Below, one piece after another: positions 27,135 to 34,690 of a stretch of DNA of 37,988 bases. The notes under the pieces are model-generated. The model was given only the letters and a program-made list of their open reading frames with translations, made no database searches and had not been told where the DNA came from. This DNA comes from Planctomycetota bacterium. GTDB taxonomy: Bacteria > Planctomycetota > Brocadiia > Brocadiales > Brocadiaceae. The stretch lies in assembly GCA_023261445.1 (NCBI GenBank), contig JAHFOX010000012.1:1-37988 (forward strand), read 5' to 3'. Numbering within the stretch: position 1 is the first letter of the stretch; every line of letters starts with the position of its first letter. The translations under genes and the position numbers were made by a program.

Positions 27135-28379
27135 ATGGGATTTGTAAAAGGTCTGAAATGCCGGGAATGCGGAAAGGCATATCCAAAAGAGCCATTACAC
27201 GTCTGTAGTTTTTGTTTTGGTCCTCTGGAGGTTGATTACGATTACGATGGAATCAAGAAGGTGTTAACTAGAAAGACAATCGAATCCCGCGGTAAAACAA
27301 TGTGGCGCTATCGAGAATTGCTTCCTGTTGACGGAGAACCAACAGTAGGCGCTCAGGTTGGTTTCACGCCACTTATCAGGGCAAACAACCTCGCCAGAAT
27401 GCTGGGGGTAGAAGAACTGTATGTGAAAAACGATTCCGTGAATTATCCAACATTTTCCTTTAAAGACAGAGTCGTCTCAACCGCTTTAACAAAAGCGAAA
27501 GAATTCGGATATAAAACCGTAGGATGTGCTACAACTGGAAACCTGGGGAATGCGGTAGCTGCCCAAGCCGTTCAGGCGGGGCTGGAAAGTTACATTATCA
27601 TGCCAGCCGACCTTGAACAGGGAAAGATCGTAGGAACGCTGATTTACGGTACCAATGTAATAAAAGTAAAAGGGAATTATGACAATGTAAATAAACTTTG
27701 CTCTGAGATTGCTGATAAATACGGATGGGCTATTGTAAACGTGAATCTCAGACCATACTACGGCGAAGGGTCGAAAACCTATGGATACGAAATCATGGAA
27801 CAACTTGGTTGGAAAGCGCCTCAACATATTATTGTTCCAATGGCTGGCGGATCTTTGATTACAAAGATAGAAAAATCTATTAAAGAATTTGTAAAGCTGG
27901 GGCTTATTGACAGGGCAGATACTAAGTTACATGGCGCCCAGGCAAGCGGCAGTTCGCCAATAACCACAGCCGTCAAGATGGAAACGGATGTAATAAAACC
28001 AGTAAAACCTAAAACCATTGCCCAATCAATAGCTATCGGTAACCCGGCTGACGGCTATTATTCTGTTAAAACTATCAACGTGTCAGGTGGATGGGCGGAG
28101 GACGTATCTGACGATGAACTTGTGGAAGGAATTAAATTGCTTGCCAGAACCGAAGGTATTTTTACTGAAACGGCGGGCGGTGTAACTGTGGCAGTTACAA
28201 AGAAACTTATTGAGCAGGGTAAAATTCCACGGGATGAATCTATTGTAATTAGCGTTACAGGAAATGGCTTAAAAACTCAGGAAGCTGTATTGAATAAATT
28301 AGAAATTCCCAGAATTATCAATCCTTCCCTTGCCGAATTTGATGCCATTATGGATGAAAAAATGGCCGGCGTGCATTAA
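27135..28379 (+). CDS. thrC: Threonine-synthase-like PLP enzyme with N-terminal zinc ribbon
   Basis: Fold-type II PLP enzyme, 414 residues, of the threonine synthase family (O-phosphohomoserine to threonine). An N-terminal zinc ribbon has C9, C12, C24 and C27. The PLP lysine is K110 in PTFSFKDRV. The phosphate-binding loop is ATTGNLGNAV; NVNLRPYYGEGSKT, IVPMAGGS and GNPADG follow. Differences from classical ThrC: SFKDRV rather than SFKDRG, and TTGNLGN in the loop usually written SSGNAA. GGAGG lies before the ATG. It is under a SAM-I riboswitch and is followed by a MoaD/ThiS-like carrier. The usual annotation is threonine synthase; a role in homocysteine formation is an alternative. Confidence 0.85.
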   Translation: MGFVKGLKCRECGKAYPKEPLHVCSFCFGPLEVDYDYDGIKKVLTRKTIESRGKTMWRYRELLPVDGEPTVGAQVGFTPLIRANNLARMLGVEELYVKNDSVNYPTFSFKDRVVSTALTKAKEFGYKTVGCATTGNLGNAVAAQAVQAGLESYIIMPADLEQGKIVGTLIYGTNVIKVKGNYDNVNKLCSEIADKYGWAIVNVNLRPYYGEGSKTYGYEIMEQLGWKAPQHIIVPMAGGSLITKIEKSIKEFVKLGLIDRADTKLHGAQASGSSPITTAVKMETDVIKPVKPKTIAQSIAIGNPADGYYSVKTINVSGGWAEDVSDDELVEGIKLLARTEGIFTETAGGVTVAVTKKLIEQGKIPRDESIVISVTGNGLKTQEAVLNKLEIPRIINPSLAEFDAIMDEKMAGVH

Positions 28380-28452
28380 TTTTGAAATTTGCATTTTAAT
28401 ATTTTCATTTGCAGTTCTGTGGTTATTCTAAAAACTTGAAAGGGGTATAAAT

Positions 28453-28731
28453 ATGCCAGTAACGGTACGCATCCCAACACCACTCAGAACATTTACTAAA
28501 GGTATTGATGAGGTCAAGGTGAATGGGAAAAACATTAAAGATATCATTGACAATCTTGAAGCTAATTACAAAGGAATTAAAGAAAGAATTTGCGACAACG
28601 ACGGGCAAATAAGAAGGTTTGTTAATTTTTATCTAAACGATGAGGACATACGGTTCATGGGCAACTTAAATACACCTGTGAAAGATGGCGACCACATCTC
28701 CATAGTGCCCGCCATTGCCGGCGGTAATTAA
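28453..28731 (+). CDS. MoaD/ThiS-family ubiquitin-like sulfur carrier
   Basis: 92-residue beta-grasp protein. The start MPVTVRIPTPLRTFTKGIDEVKVNG and the segment VKDGDHISIVPAIAGGN match MoaD/ThiS/SAMP1-type carriers. The C-terminus is Gly-Gly followed by one Asn, so a peptidase must remove the last residue before adenylation and thiocarboxylation, as for carriers paired with JAMM/M67 peptidases. AAAGGGG lies before the ATG. It follows the thrC-like gene by 73 bases with no terminator between, so it is under the same SAM riboswitch. No E1-like (ThiF/MoeB) or peptidase gene is in the window. Confidence 0.87.
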   Translation: MPVTVRIPTPLRTFTKGIDEVKVNGKNIKDIIDNLEANYKGIKERICDNDGQIRRFVNFYLNDEDIRFMGNLNTPVKDGDHISIVPAIAGGN

Positions 28732-28764
28732 AACATAACACACAAGCAAATTCTTTTATATTTT

Positions 28765-29859
28765 TTATTTCATAAAAGCAAAGTCAATTTTAGACTGCAT
28801 TTTGATATTAAAGATAATTGAAAGGGCAATAAACGATGTGACCATAGAGGAGCCGCCATAACTTATAAATGGAAGTGTAATCCCCACGATAGGCGCTATT
28901 CCCAGGGTCATGCCGATATTAACCATGATTTGAGTTGCAAACATAGTAACAAGCCCAATCACAACAAGTCGTCCATAAGGTTCACGCGTGCTTCTTGCAA
29001 TGCCAATTCCGCATGTAATGAAAACCATATAGAGAAATATAACAAGACAAGCCCTTAAAAATCCCCACTCTTCAGCAATAACTGCAAAGATAAAATCTGT
29101 ATGACGTTCCGGCAGGAATTTTAATTGATTCTGCGTGCCATTTCCCCATCCTGCCCCGAATAAACCGCCCGAACCAATAGCAATAAGAGATTGAAGTCTG
29201 TGATAACCTGCCCCCCAATCAGTAGCCTTATCAGGCCAGAGAAAACCAATAATCCTCATTTTCTGATACGATTTTAATGCAAACATCCAGAACAGCGGCG
29301 AAATAGTCAACCCTCCGCCAATAAGCAATAACAATTGATAAAGTCGGATACCAGCGGCATATAAAATAGAAATCAGAACAGGAACCATAACCAGCGCCGT
29401 ACCTAAATCCGGTTGTTTCATAATAAGTAACATTGGTATGAGTGTCAAAAGAATGGAAATTCCAATATCAAATAATCCTAAACCATACTTCTTGTATCGG
29501 AGAAATCTTGCAAGCGCAAGAACGAGAGCAATTTTCATAAACTCTGATGGTTGAATCGCAAATGTTCCAATGGAAAACCATCTCTGTGAACCTTTAACAG
29601 AACCTCCAAGACCCAATAACAAAATTAAGAAAAAGAACACGCATCCATAGATAATATAGGCATAGTTAGCAAATGAAAGATAATCAAAATAGAGCAGTGT
29701 GAAAAAAAATGTAAATCCTGTCAATACCCAAACTAGTTGTTTAAATAAAAACTTCTCAGATGACGCACTCCATACAAAAAGCATTCCTATTGCCAGAATA
29801 ATGCATATTATAGGAAACACCAACCAATCAAAATTTTTTGGACTTACATTGCGTATCAT
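28765..29859 (-). CDS. rodA: Rod-shape SEDS glycosyltransferase RodA
   Basis: Peptidoglycan polymerase of the elongasome, 364 residues with about ten membrane segments. SEDS landmarks are present: the GSVKGSQRWFSIGTFAIQPSEFMKIALVLALARFL region, KQPDLGTALV, the GAGWGNGTQNQLKFLPERHTDFIFAVIAEEWGF region and a C-terminal GITLPFISYGGSS. It follows its partner PBP2 by about 100 bases and converges with the MoaD-like gene. Confidence 0.95.
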   Translation of the reverse strand: MIRNVSPKNFDWLVFPIICIILAIGMLFVWSASSEKFLFKQLVWVLTGFTFFFTLLYFDYLSFANYAYIIYGCVFFFLILLLGLGGSVKGSQRWFSIGTFAIQPSEFMKIALVLALARFLRYKKYGLGLFDIGISILLTLIPMLLIMKQPDLGTALVMVPVLISILYAAGIRLYQLLLLIGGGLTISPLFWMFALKSYQKMRIIGFLWPDKATDWGAGYHRLQSLIAIGSGGLFGAGWGNGTQNQLKFLPERHTDFIFAVIAEEWGFLRACLVIFLYMVFITCGIGIARSTREPYGRLVVIGLVTMFATQIMVNIGMTLGIAPIVGITLPFISYGGSSMVTSFIALSIIFNIKMQSKIDFAFMK

Positions 29860-29961
29860 AAATTTACCATATCAGAAATACTATCAAAGACCTCTTCTGA
29901 CTTATTAACTACAGGAAAAACCCTGCCAACACACTGAATATTTAGTTTCAATAATACTGTG

Positions 29962-31890
29962 CTATGATGATTGATTTACTTCTGGAAATAAATACGACAT
30001 TAATTCTCTGGCAACAGGACCTGTAATCTCAGCGCTGTGACCCGGCGTGTGTTCCACAAGAATTACAAAACAGTATTTCGGTTTGTCATAAGGAACATAC
30101 CCTACAAACCATGCGTGGTTATCTTTTTCTCGCCCTGTCTCAGCCGTCCCTGTTTTGCCAGCAACTCTGTATATCCCCAATCCCATGTCTTTCCCAGTAC
30201 CGCGTGTAATCACATCCACAAGCGAATTATGTATAACGTCCAAAATAGCAGGCTGTATGGGAAGTTTCTGTTTGTTGTTTGGTTTAAATGTTCTGACAGC
30301 TTCTCCCTGATTATTGGTGAGTTTTAATAATAAGTGCGGCTGAACCAAAATGCCGCCATTAGCAATCGCTGCATATACACGAACCAACTGAAGGGGGGTG
30401 ACAAGCAATGCCCCCTGCCCTACAGCAACATTCATAACAGATGCCGTATCTGCCATTTTAGGCACATTTCCATTTCTTTCATAAGGAAGATCAACACTCG
30501 TCTTTTCGCCAATTCCAAATTTCTTTGCCCACGAGTACAAAGATTCTCCCCCAAGAATTTTTGCCGTCTCAAAGAAGAACACATTACATGAATACGGAAT
30601 GGCGTCTTCTATAGTAATCATCCCATGACCATAGGTAGACCAGCATTTAAAAATAATATTTTTGAAGTTGGTGTAACCCGTGCACTGAACACTGGTCTGG
30701 TTGTTTATACAATTTGTACTTAGTCCAGCAACTGCCGTAATAACCTTAAAAGTTGACCCCGATGGTAATGCACCCTGTATAGCCCTGTTTAGAAAGGGTT
30801 TTGACGGTTGCTTAATAAGCTTGTCAAACTCCTCATTAACCGTATTCGGATTAAACCGAGGGCTACTGGACATGGCAAGTATTTCGCCGTTCCATGGGTC
30901 CATTACAACAATTGCGCCAAGATTTGCACCCAGTGACTTCTCTGCACAAGTCTGAATTTGGCTATCCAGAGTTAAATAAAGGTTATCTCCGGAAACAGGC
31001 GGCCTTTCTAATATCACTTTCTCAACCTGTGTATTTTTACATGTTATTTCCTCAAACCTCTTGCCGCGAAGTCCATGTAGTTTTTCTTCATATTGCAATT
31101 CAACACCTGCCCTCCCTATATAGTCATTTTCCGCATAACCGTCGTAAAGCAACGAAGATGTTTCATTTCCAACATCGCTAGAACTCAATATATAATTATT
31201 CCATTTATCACTATTTGCTTTCCATTCGTCTTCGTTTAGTTTGGTCATATATCCCAGGACATGTGATGCCAGTTTCTGTTCTGGATAAACCCTTTTAGGT
31301 CTGGGAACAATGCGTATGCCTTGAAAATTATCCTGTTTGACCTCTATTTGAATAACCTTTTCCCATGCAACATCAGAAACAATGGGGTAATAATCGGTCT
31401 CTTCCTTAATGCGGGTCGCCCTGCCTGATTTTTGCTCTATATTCTGTTTAAGCCTTTCCACTTTTTTAACAATTTGGTCTGCATTTTCCAACAATTTAAC
31501 CTGTGTAATCCCTAATAACTGTGATAATTTTTGCAACCATACGTCTTGATTTACATGACATTCTGCACAAGACTTCTTTGCCCTCTTGTGCACTTCCATA
31601 TCTTTAATGCGTGAAATTGAATTGTTGTTACAAGAAACATAGCTATAAAGCAGGTTTTTGTATTGGATAGATATATCAAATGTATGTTGATCCACTGCAA
31701 GCATCTTTCCATTTCTATCAAAAATGGATCCGCGTGTAGCATCCAGTGGATAAGTGGCGATACGGCGGTTCTTAGAGATACCTTTGTATTTATCGCCTTC
31801 AATAACTTGAAGTTGAAATAGACGAACTGCAATGCAGATAAAAAGCAGAGCAAAAATTATCAGAACAATCTTGAAGCGATATGGATACAT
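29962..31890 (-). CDS. mrdA: Penicillin-binding protein 2 (transpeptidase) with an embedded CXXCH motif
   Basis: Elongasome transpeptidase, 642 residues. A single N-terminal membrane anchor (~8-24) is followed by the pedestal domain (RRIATYPLDATRGSIFDRNGKML, YPEQKLASHVLGYM) and the transpeptidase domain. The active site is S379-T-F-K382, with the SxN motif S434-C-N436 and KTG at 579-581, all intact. Unusually, the pedestal contains C108-A-E-C111-H112, a c-type heme attachment signature, in a cysteine-bearing insert (~85-120). This part faces outside the inner membrane, where cytochrome c maturation acts. It lies between mreD and rodA in the usual order. Confidence 0.94.
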   Translation of the reverse strand: MYPYRFKIVLIIFALLFICIAVRLFQLQVIEGDKYKGISKNRRIATYPLDATRGSIFDRNGKMLAVDQHTFDISIQYKNLLYSYVSCNNNSISRIKDMEVHKRAKKSCAECHVNQDVWLQKLSQLLGITQVKLLENADQIVKKVERLKQNIEQKSGRATRIKEETDYYPIVSDVAWEKVIQIEVKQDNFQGIRIVPRPKRVYPEQKLASHVLGYMTKLNEDEWKANSDKWNNYILSSSDVGNETSSLLYDGYAENDYIGRAGVELQYEEKLHGLRGKRFEEITCKNTQVEKVILERPPVSGDNLYLTLDSQIQTCAEKSLGANLGAIVVMDPWNGEILAMSSSPRFNPNTVNEEFDKLIKQPSKPFLNRAIQGALPSGSTFKVITAVAGLSTNCINNQTSVQCTGYTNFKNIIFKCWSTYGHGMITIEDAIPYSCNVFFFETAKILGGESLYSWAKKFGIGEKTSVDLPYERNGNVPKMADTASVMNVAVGQGALLVTPLQLVRVYAAIANGGILVQPHLLLKLTNNQGEAVRTFKPNNKQKLPIQPAILDVIHNSLVDVITRGTGKDMGLGIYRVAGKTGTAETGREKDNHAWFVGYVPYDKPKYCFVILVEHTPGHSAEITGPVARELMSYLFPEVNQSS

Positions 31891-31900
31891 GGATAATTTA

Positions 31901-32395
31901 TTACTGATTCAAAAAAAGCCTCTGGGTAGGTTGGAATTTACTAAATATCCAAAACAGTATAGGAACTATCATAGCGGTATATAGAGAACTAATAAAGATT
32001 ATCCAAAGCGTAGATGAAAAGTTTAGCGAATGAAAGGAAAGTGCAGTATGTGCTGCACAAAGTATATTATACATAACTGAAAAAATGAATGTAATTATGA
32101 TTTGTGTAACCAAATGCCCTCTGTATAACACACTCCTGATAGACCAAAGCAGAAAGCCTACGGCAACAAAAAATATGGAATTTATTCCAAGATGCCCTTC
32201 AGAAAATAAGTCCTTTGATAATCCTGCAAACCAATTTGCAACAGTATTGCGTCTAAAATCAGTCAGGAAGGAATAGAACACCACCAAAGGAAAATACAAA
32301 TCAGGCATCGCTACCCCAATATTAATCCAATTTATCAGAGCAGACTGAAATAGAGAGATGCAAAATAGTATGCAAAAGAATGTTAACCACCGCAT
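31901..32395 (-). CDS. mreD: Rod-shape protein MreD
   Basis: Small membrane protein of the elongasome, 164 residues with about five membrane segments. Features of the family are ALINWINIGVAMPDLYFPLVVF at the start and GLSKDLFSEGHLGINSIFF, matching the MreD pattern of GxxxDxxS-PLGxN. It lies between mreC and PBP2, 10 bases from the latter. Identity rests partly on context. Confidence 0.85.
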   Translation of the reverse strand: MRWLTFFCILFCISLFQSALINWINIGVAMPDLYFPLVVFYSFLTDFRRNTVANWFAGLSKDLFSEGHLGINSIFFVAVGFLLWSIRSVLYRGHLVTQIIITFIFSVMYNILCAAHTALSFHSLNFSSTLWIIFISSLYTAMIVPILFWIFSKFQPTQRLFLNQ

Positions 32396-32444
32396 AAATT
32401 ATTGTCGTACTAAATAACTTGAATAAACTAAAACAGAATATTTT

Positions 32445-32492
32445 AGAATTACGATTTGTGATTTACTATTTAAAATCCTAAATCGTAATTCT
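32445..32492. repeat. Perfect 13-bp inverted repeat between mreC and mreD
   Basis: AGAATTACGATTT (32445-32457) and AAATCGTAATTCT (32480-32492) are perfect inverted arms around a 22-base centre containing TGATTTACTATTTAAAATCC. It resembles the repeat at 25342-25399. Confidence 0.75.
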
Positions 32493-32515
32493 TCAATAAA
32501 AATACCCTTACGGCG

Positions 32516-33346
32516 TTAATCTGTAATGACTAGCACACTTTCAATTTTTGAAATATCCACTTTGGGCAATACCTTTACGGTCTGAAACAGAGCGCCGCCT
32601 TTTGTCTCATTTTCTACAACTGTGGCTATTGGTATTGACGGTGGGTAAAATCCGCCTATGTCAGAAGAAACAATATCATCCCCCTTTTTTAATTTCGCCC
32701 ATCGCGGCACATATTTCAATTGGCAGAAACCTGTAGCATTGCCCTCCACTATTACCTGTTCACGCGTTTGAAGTATTCTCCCGGGTATACGTGAGGCAGT
32801 ATCTGTAATTAATTGAACAATGCTGGTGCTTCCGCTTATCGTAACAATCCTTCCGACAAGCGCATCATTTGAAACAACTATATCATTAGATTTCACGCCA
32901 TGTTTTGAACCAGCATTAATTGTTACGCTCTTTCTAAAATTCGACGTATCGTACCCAATAATATCTGCTGGTATTACGCTTGTCTTGCCATTCCTATTTT
33001 CTGCCTGGAATTTCGAAAGAATTTGCAACTTATTCTGTAATTTATATATAGCGTCTTGTTGTTCTGTAATCTTATTTTTGAATTGCGAGACTTGCTGTTC
33101 CAATTGCTTTTTTATCCGCGCATCCTGCCACGCAGAAATGATCCTATCAAAGAAGTTGCTGGCTGAATTACTGCAAAAACATGTTGCCCATTGTAAAGGT
33201 CTAATGGGGGCTACACAGGTCATTTTTATCTGATTTGAAAATTTGGATGGTAAAAATAATAAAACTAAGGATATTGCTAAAAGGATTATTATTGTTGCAA
33301 TGGGAGTTTTTATGAGATTACTGAAACTAGGAGTGGATGTCCTCAT
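32516..33346 (-). CDS. mreC: Rod-shape protein MreC
   Basis: Elongasome scaffold anchored in the inner membrane. From ATG 33346 the protein has 276 residues. A membrane helix (~15-35, PIATIIILLAISLVLLFL) is followed by a coiled coil (~75-105, KKQLEQQVSQFKNKITEQQ) and the double beta-barrel MreC domain with SKHGVKSNDIVVSNDALVGRI split by the usual glycines, then GGFYPPSIPIATV. A TTG nine codons upstream (33373) is an alternative start; neither has a good Shine-Dalgarno site. Both overlap the end of mreB, so translation is coupled. Confidence 0.93.
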   Translation of the reverse strand: MRTSTPSFSNLIKTPIATIIILLAISLVLLFLPSKFSNQIKMTCVAPIRPLQWATCFCSNSASNFFDRIISAWQDARIKKQLEQQVSQFKNKITEQQDAIYKLQNKLQILSKFQAENRNGKTSVIPADIIGYDTSNFRKSVTINAGSKHGVKSNDIVVSNDALVGRIVTISGSTSIVQLITDTASRIPGRILQTREQVIVEGNATGFCQLKYVPRWAKLKKGDDIVSSDIGGFYPPSIPIATVVENETKGGALFQTVKVLPKVDISKIESVLVITD

Positions 33347-34391
33347 CCTGTAAAACTGCTTTAAATAAATCAAGATTTTCGAGGAGATAACCCGTTCCTC
33401 GCGCGACGGCTGTTAACGGATCATTGGCAATCTGTACGGGCAAACCCGTTTCTTCTGACAAGAGTTTATCCAGTCCCCTGAGCAATGCGCCCCCTCCTAC
33501 CAGCACCAGCCCATTGGTGATAAGATCAGATGCTAACTCCGGCGATGTCTTTTCAAGGGTAACCTTAACGGCGGTTATAATCTTATCAAACGGGCCTTTT
33601 AATGCCTCTCTGATTTCTTCTGAGCTAATGGTTGTTGCCCTGGGTAAACCCGCAATGGCATCACGCCCTTTAATTTCAAGTTTCAGTTCTTCTTCTAAAG
33701 GATATGCAGAACCAATTTCTATCTTTATTTGCTCCGCAGTTCTATGTCCAATCTCAAGATTATAGGTTTTGCGTATATATTGAACAATGGATTCATCAAA
33801 TTCATCTCCGGCAACTCTGATGCTTTCGTGCGTGAATATATCGCCAAGCGAAATGACAGCCACTTCTGTAGTGCCGCCTCCAATATCAACCACCATGCTG
33901 GCTACAGGCTCACCTACCGGAAGTCCAACGCCAATCGCAGCCGCCTTGGGCTCGGAAATAAGATAAACCTCTCTGGCGCCTGCACGCTCCGCCGAATTTA
34001 CCACTGCCCGTTTCTCCACCGCAGTAATACCCGATGGTATGGCAATCAATATCCTTGGTCTGACCCCCCACTTGCGCTTGTGTACCTTCGTAATGAAATA
34101 TTTGAGCATGGCTTCGGTAATATCAAAGTCTGCTATAACCCCATTTTTAAGCGGACGTATAACAGAAATACTGCTGGGGGCTTTCTCGAGCATGGCTTTG
34201 GCAACGTTTCCCACAGCATTTCCGTTTAAAAGAACTTTATTTGTCCCCGGTCTTACCGCCACAACTGAAGGTTCTGATAACACAATTCCATGTCCTGGTA
34301 TGCAAACAAGCGTGTTTGCTGTGCCAAGATCAATTCCCATGTCAGTTGAAACGAAACCTAATACGAAATCTAACGGGTGCATTATACGCAT
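33327..34391 (-). CDS. mreB: Rod-shape-determining actin homologue MreB
   Basis: Actin-like filament protein that guides elongation, 354 residues. Motifs: phosphate 1 MGIDLGTANTLV, connect 1 regions, phosphate 2 VVDIGGGTTEVAVIS, adenosine loop VLVGGGALLRGLDKLLSEE, and IAIPSGITAVEKRAV. It starts MRIMHPLDFVLGF, slightly longer than many homologues; the third codon is also an ATG. GGAGGATTAAGG lies upstream in the leader. It is the first gene of the mreB-mreC-mreD-mrdA-rodA run. Confidence 0.96.
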   Translation of the reverse strand: MRIMHPLDFVLGFVSTDMGIDLGTANTLVCIPGHGIVLSEPSVVAVRPGTNKVLLNGNAVGNVAKAMLEKAPSSISVIRPLKNGVIADFDITEAMLKYFITKVHKRKWGVRPRILIAIPSGITAVEKRAVVNSAERAGAREVYLISEPKAAAIGVGLPVGEPVASMVVDIGGGTTEVAVISLGDIFTHESIRVAGDEFDESIVQYIRKTYNLEIGHRTAEQIKIEIGSAYPLEEELKLEIKGRDAIAGLPRATTISSEEIREALKGPFDKIITAVKVTLEKTSPELASDLITNGLVLVGGGALLRGLDKLLSEETGLPVQIANDPLTAVARGTGYLLENLDLFKAVLQDEDIHS

Positions 34392-34450
34392 CGCTCCGAA
34401 ATTAGCCTTAATCCTCCGTGAAAAAGGTGATTAAGTACATCTTTTTATCA

Positions 34451-34474
34451 AAAGACTTCTAAATAGAAGCCTTT
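34451..34474 (-). promoter_or_regulatory. Hairpin in the mreB mRNA leader
   Basis: On the minus strand AAAGGCTTCTATTTAGAAGTCTTT can fold into a stem with one mismatch, followed by TGATAAAAAG. It lies between the mreB promoter and its ATG. Could be a stabiliser or weak attenuator. Confidence 0.4.
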
Positions 34475-34536
34475 ATTCGCGTTATCAATTTTTCACAAGT
34501 ATTGCTGTTTTTTATAGTTAGTATCGAGTGATTTGA

Positions 34537-34566
34537 ATTATACGTTTAGTGTTTATAAAATGTCAA
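34537..34566 (-). promoter_or_regulatory. Sigma70-type promoter of the mre operon
   Basis: On the minus strand a perfect TTGACA (34561-34566) and a perfect TATAAT (34537-34542) are separated by 18 bases, about 145 bases before the mreB ATG. Confidence 0.8.
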
Positions 34567-34613
34567 GCGGAAAGTCCCCCGCATAGTCCACTTATCAGCC
34601 ACAAAATACAAAA

Positions 34614-34690
34614 GAAGTTGGGAAGATGGGAGGTTGGGAATTTGAGAAATTCACAACTTGCCAACTTCTCAACCTCTCAACTTCTCAATC
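34614..34690. repeat. Imperfect inverted repeat of GTTGGGA/TTCTCAAC units after lnt
   Basis: Left arm GAAGTTGGGAAGATGGGAGG... and right arm ...CAACTTCTCAACCTCTCAAC are imperfect inverted copies made of short repeated units (AACTTCTC). The right end touches the lnt stop codon. It sits between lnt and the mreB promoter and could act as a terminator-like hairpin. Confidence 0.65.

Noticed and set aside
28732-28790. Bidirectional terminator between the MoaD-like gene and rodA
   Set aside because: CTTTTAT/ATAAAAG arms with a long AT-rich loop are too weak to call.
33424-34434. Overlapping plus-strand frames of 113-166 residues opposite mreB
   Set aside because: Shadows of the mreB coding frame with no start context or domain pattern.
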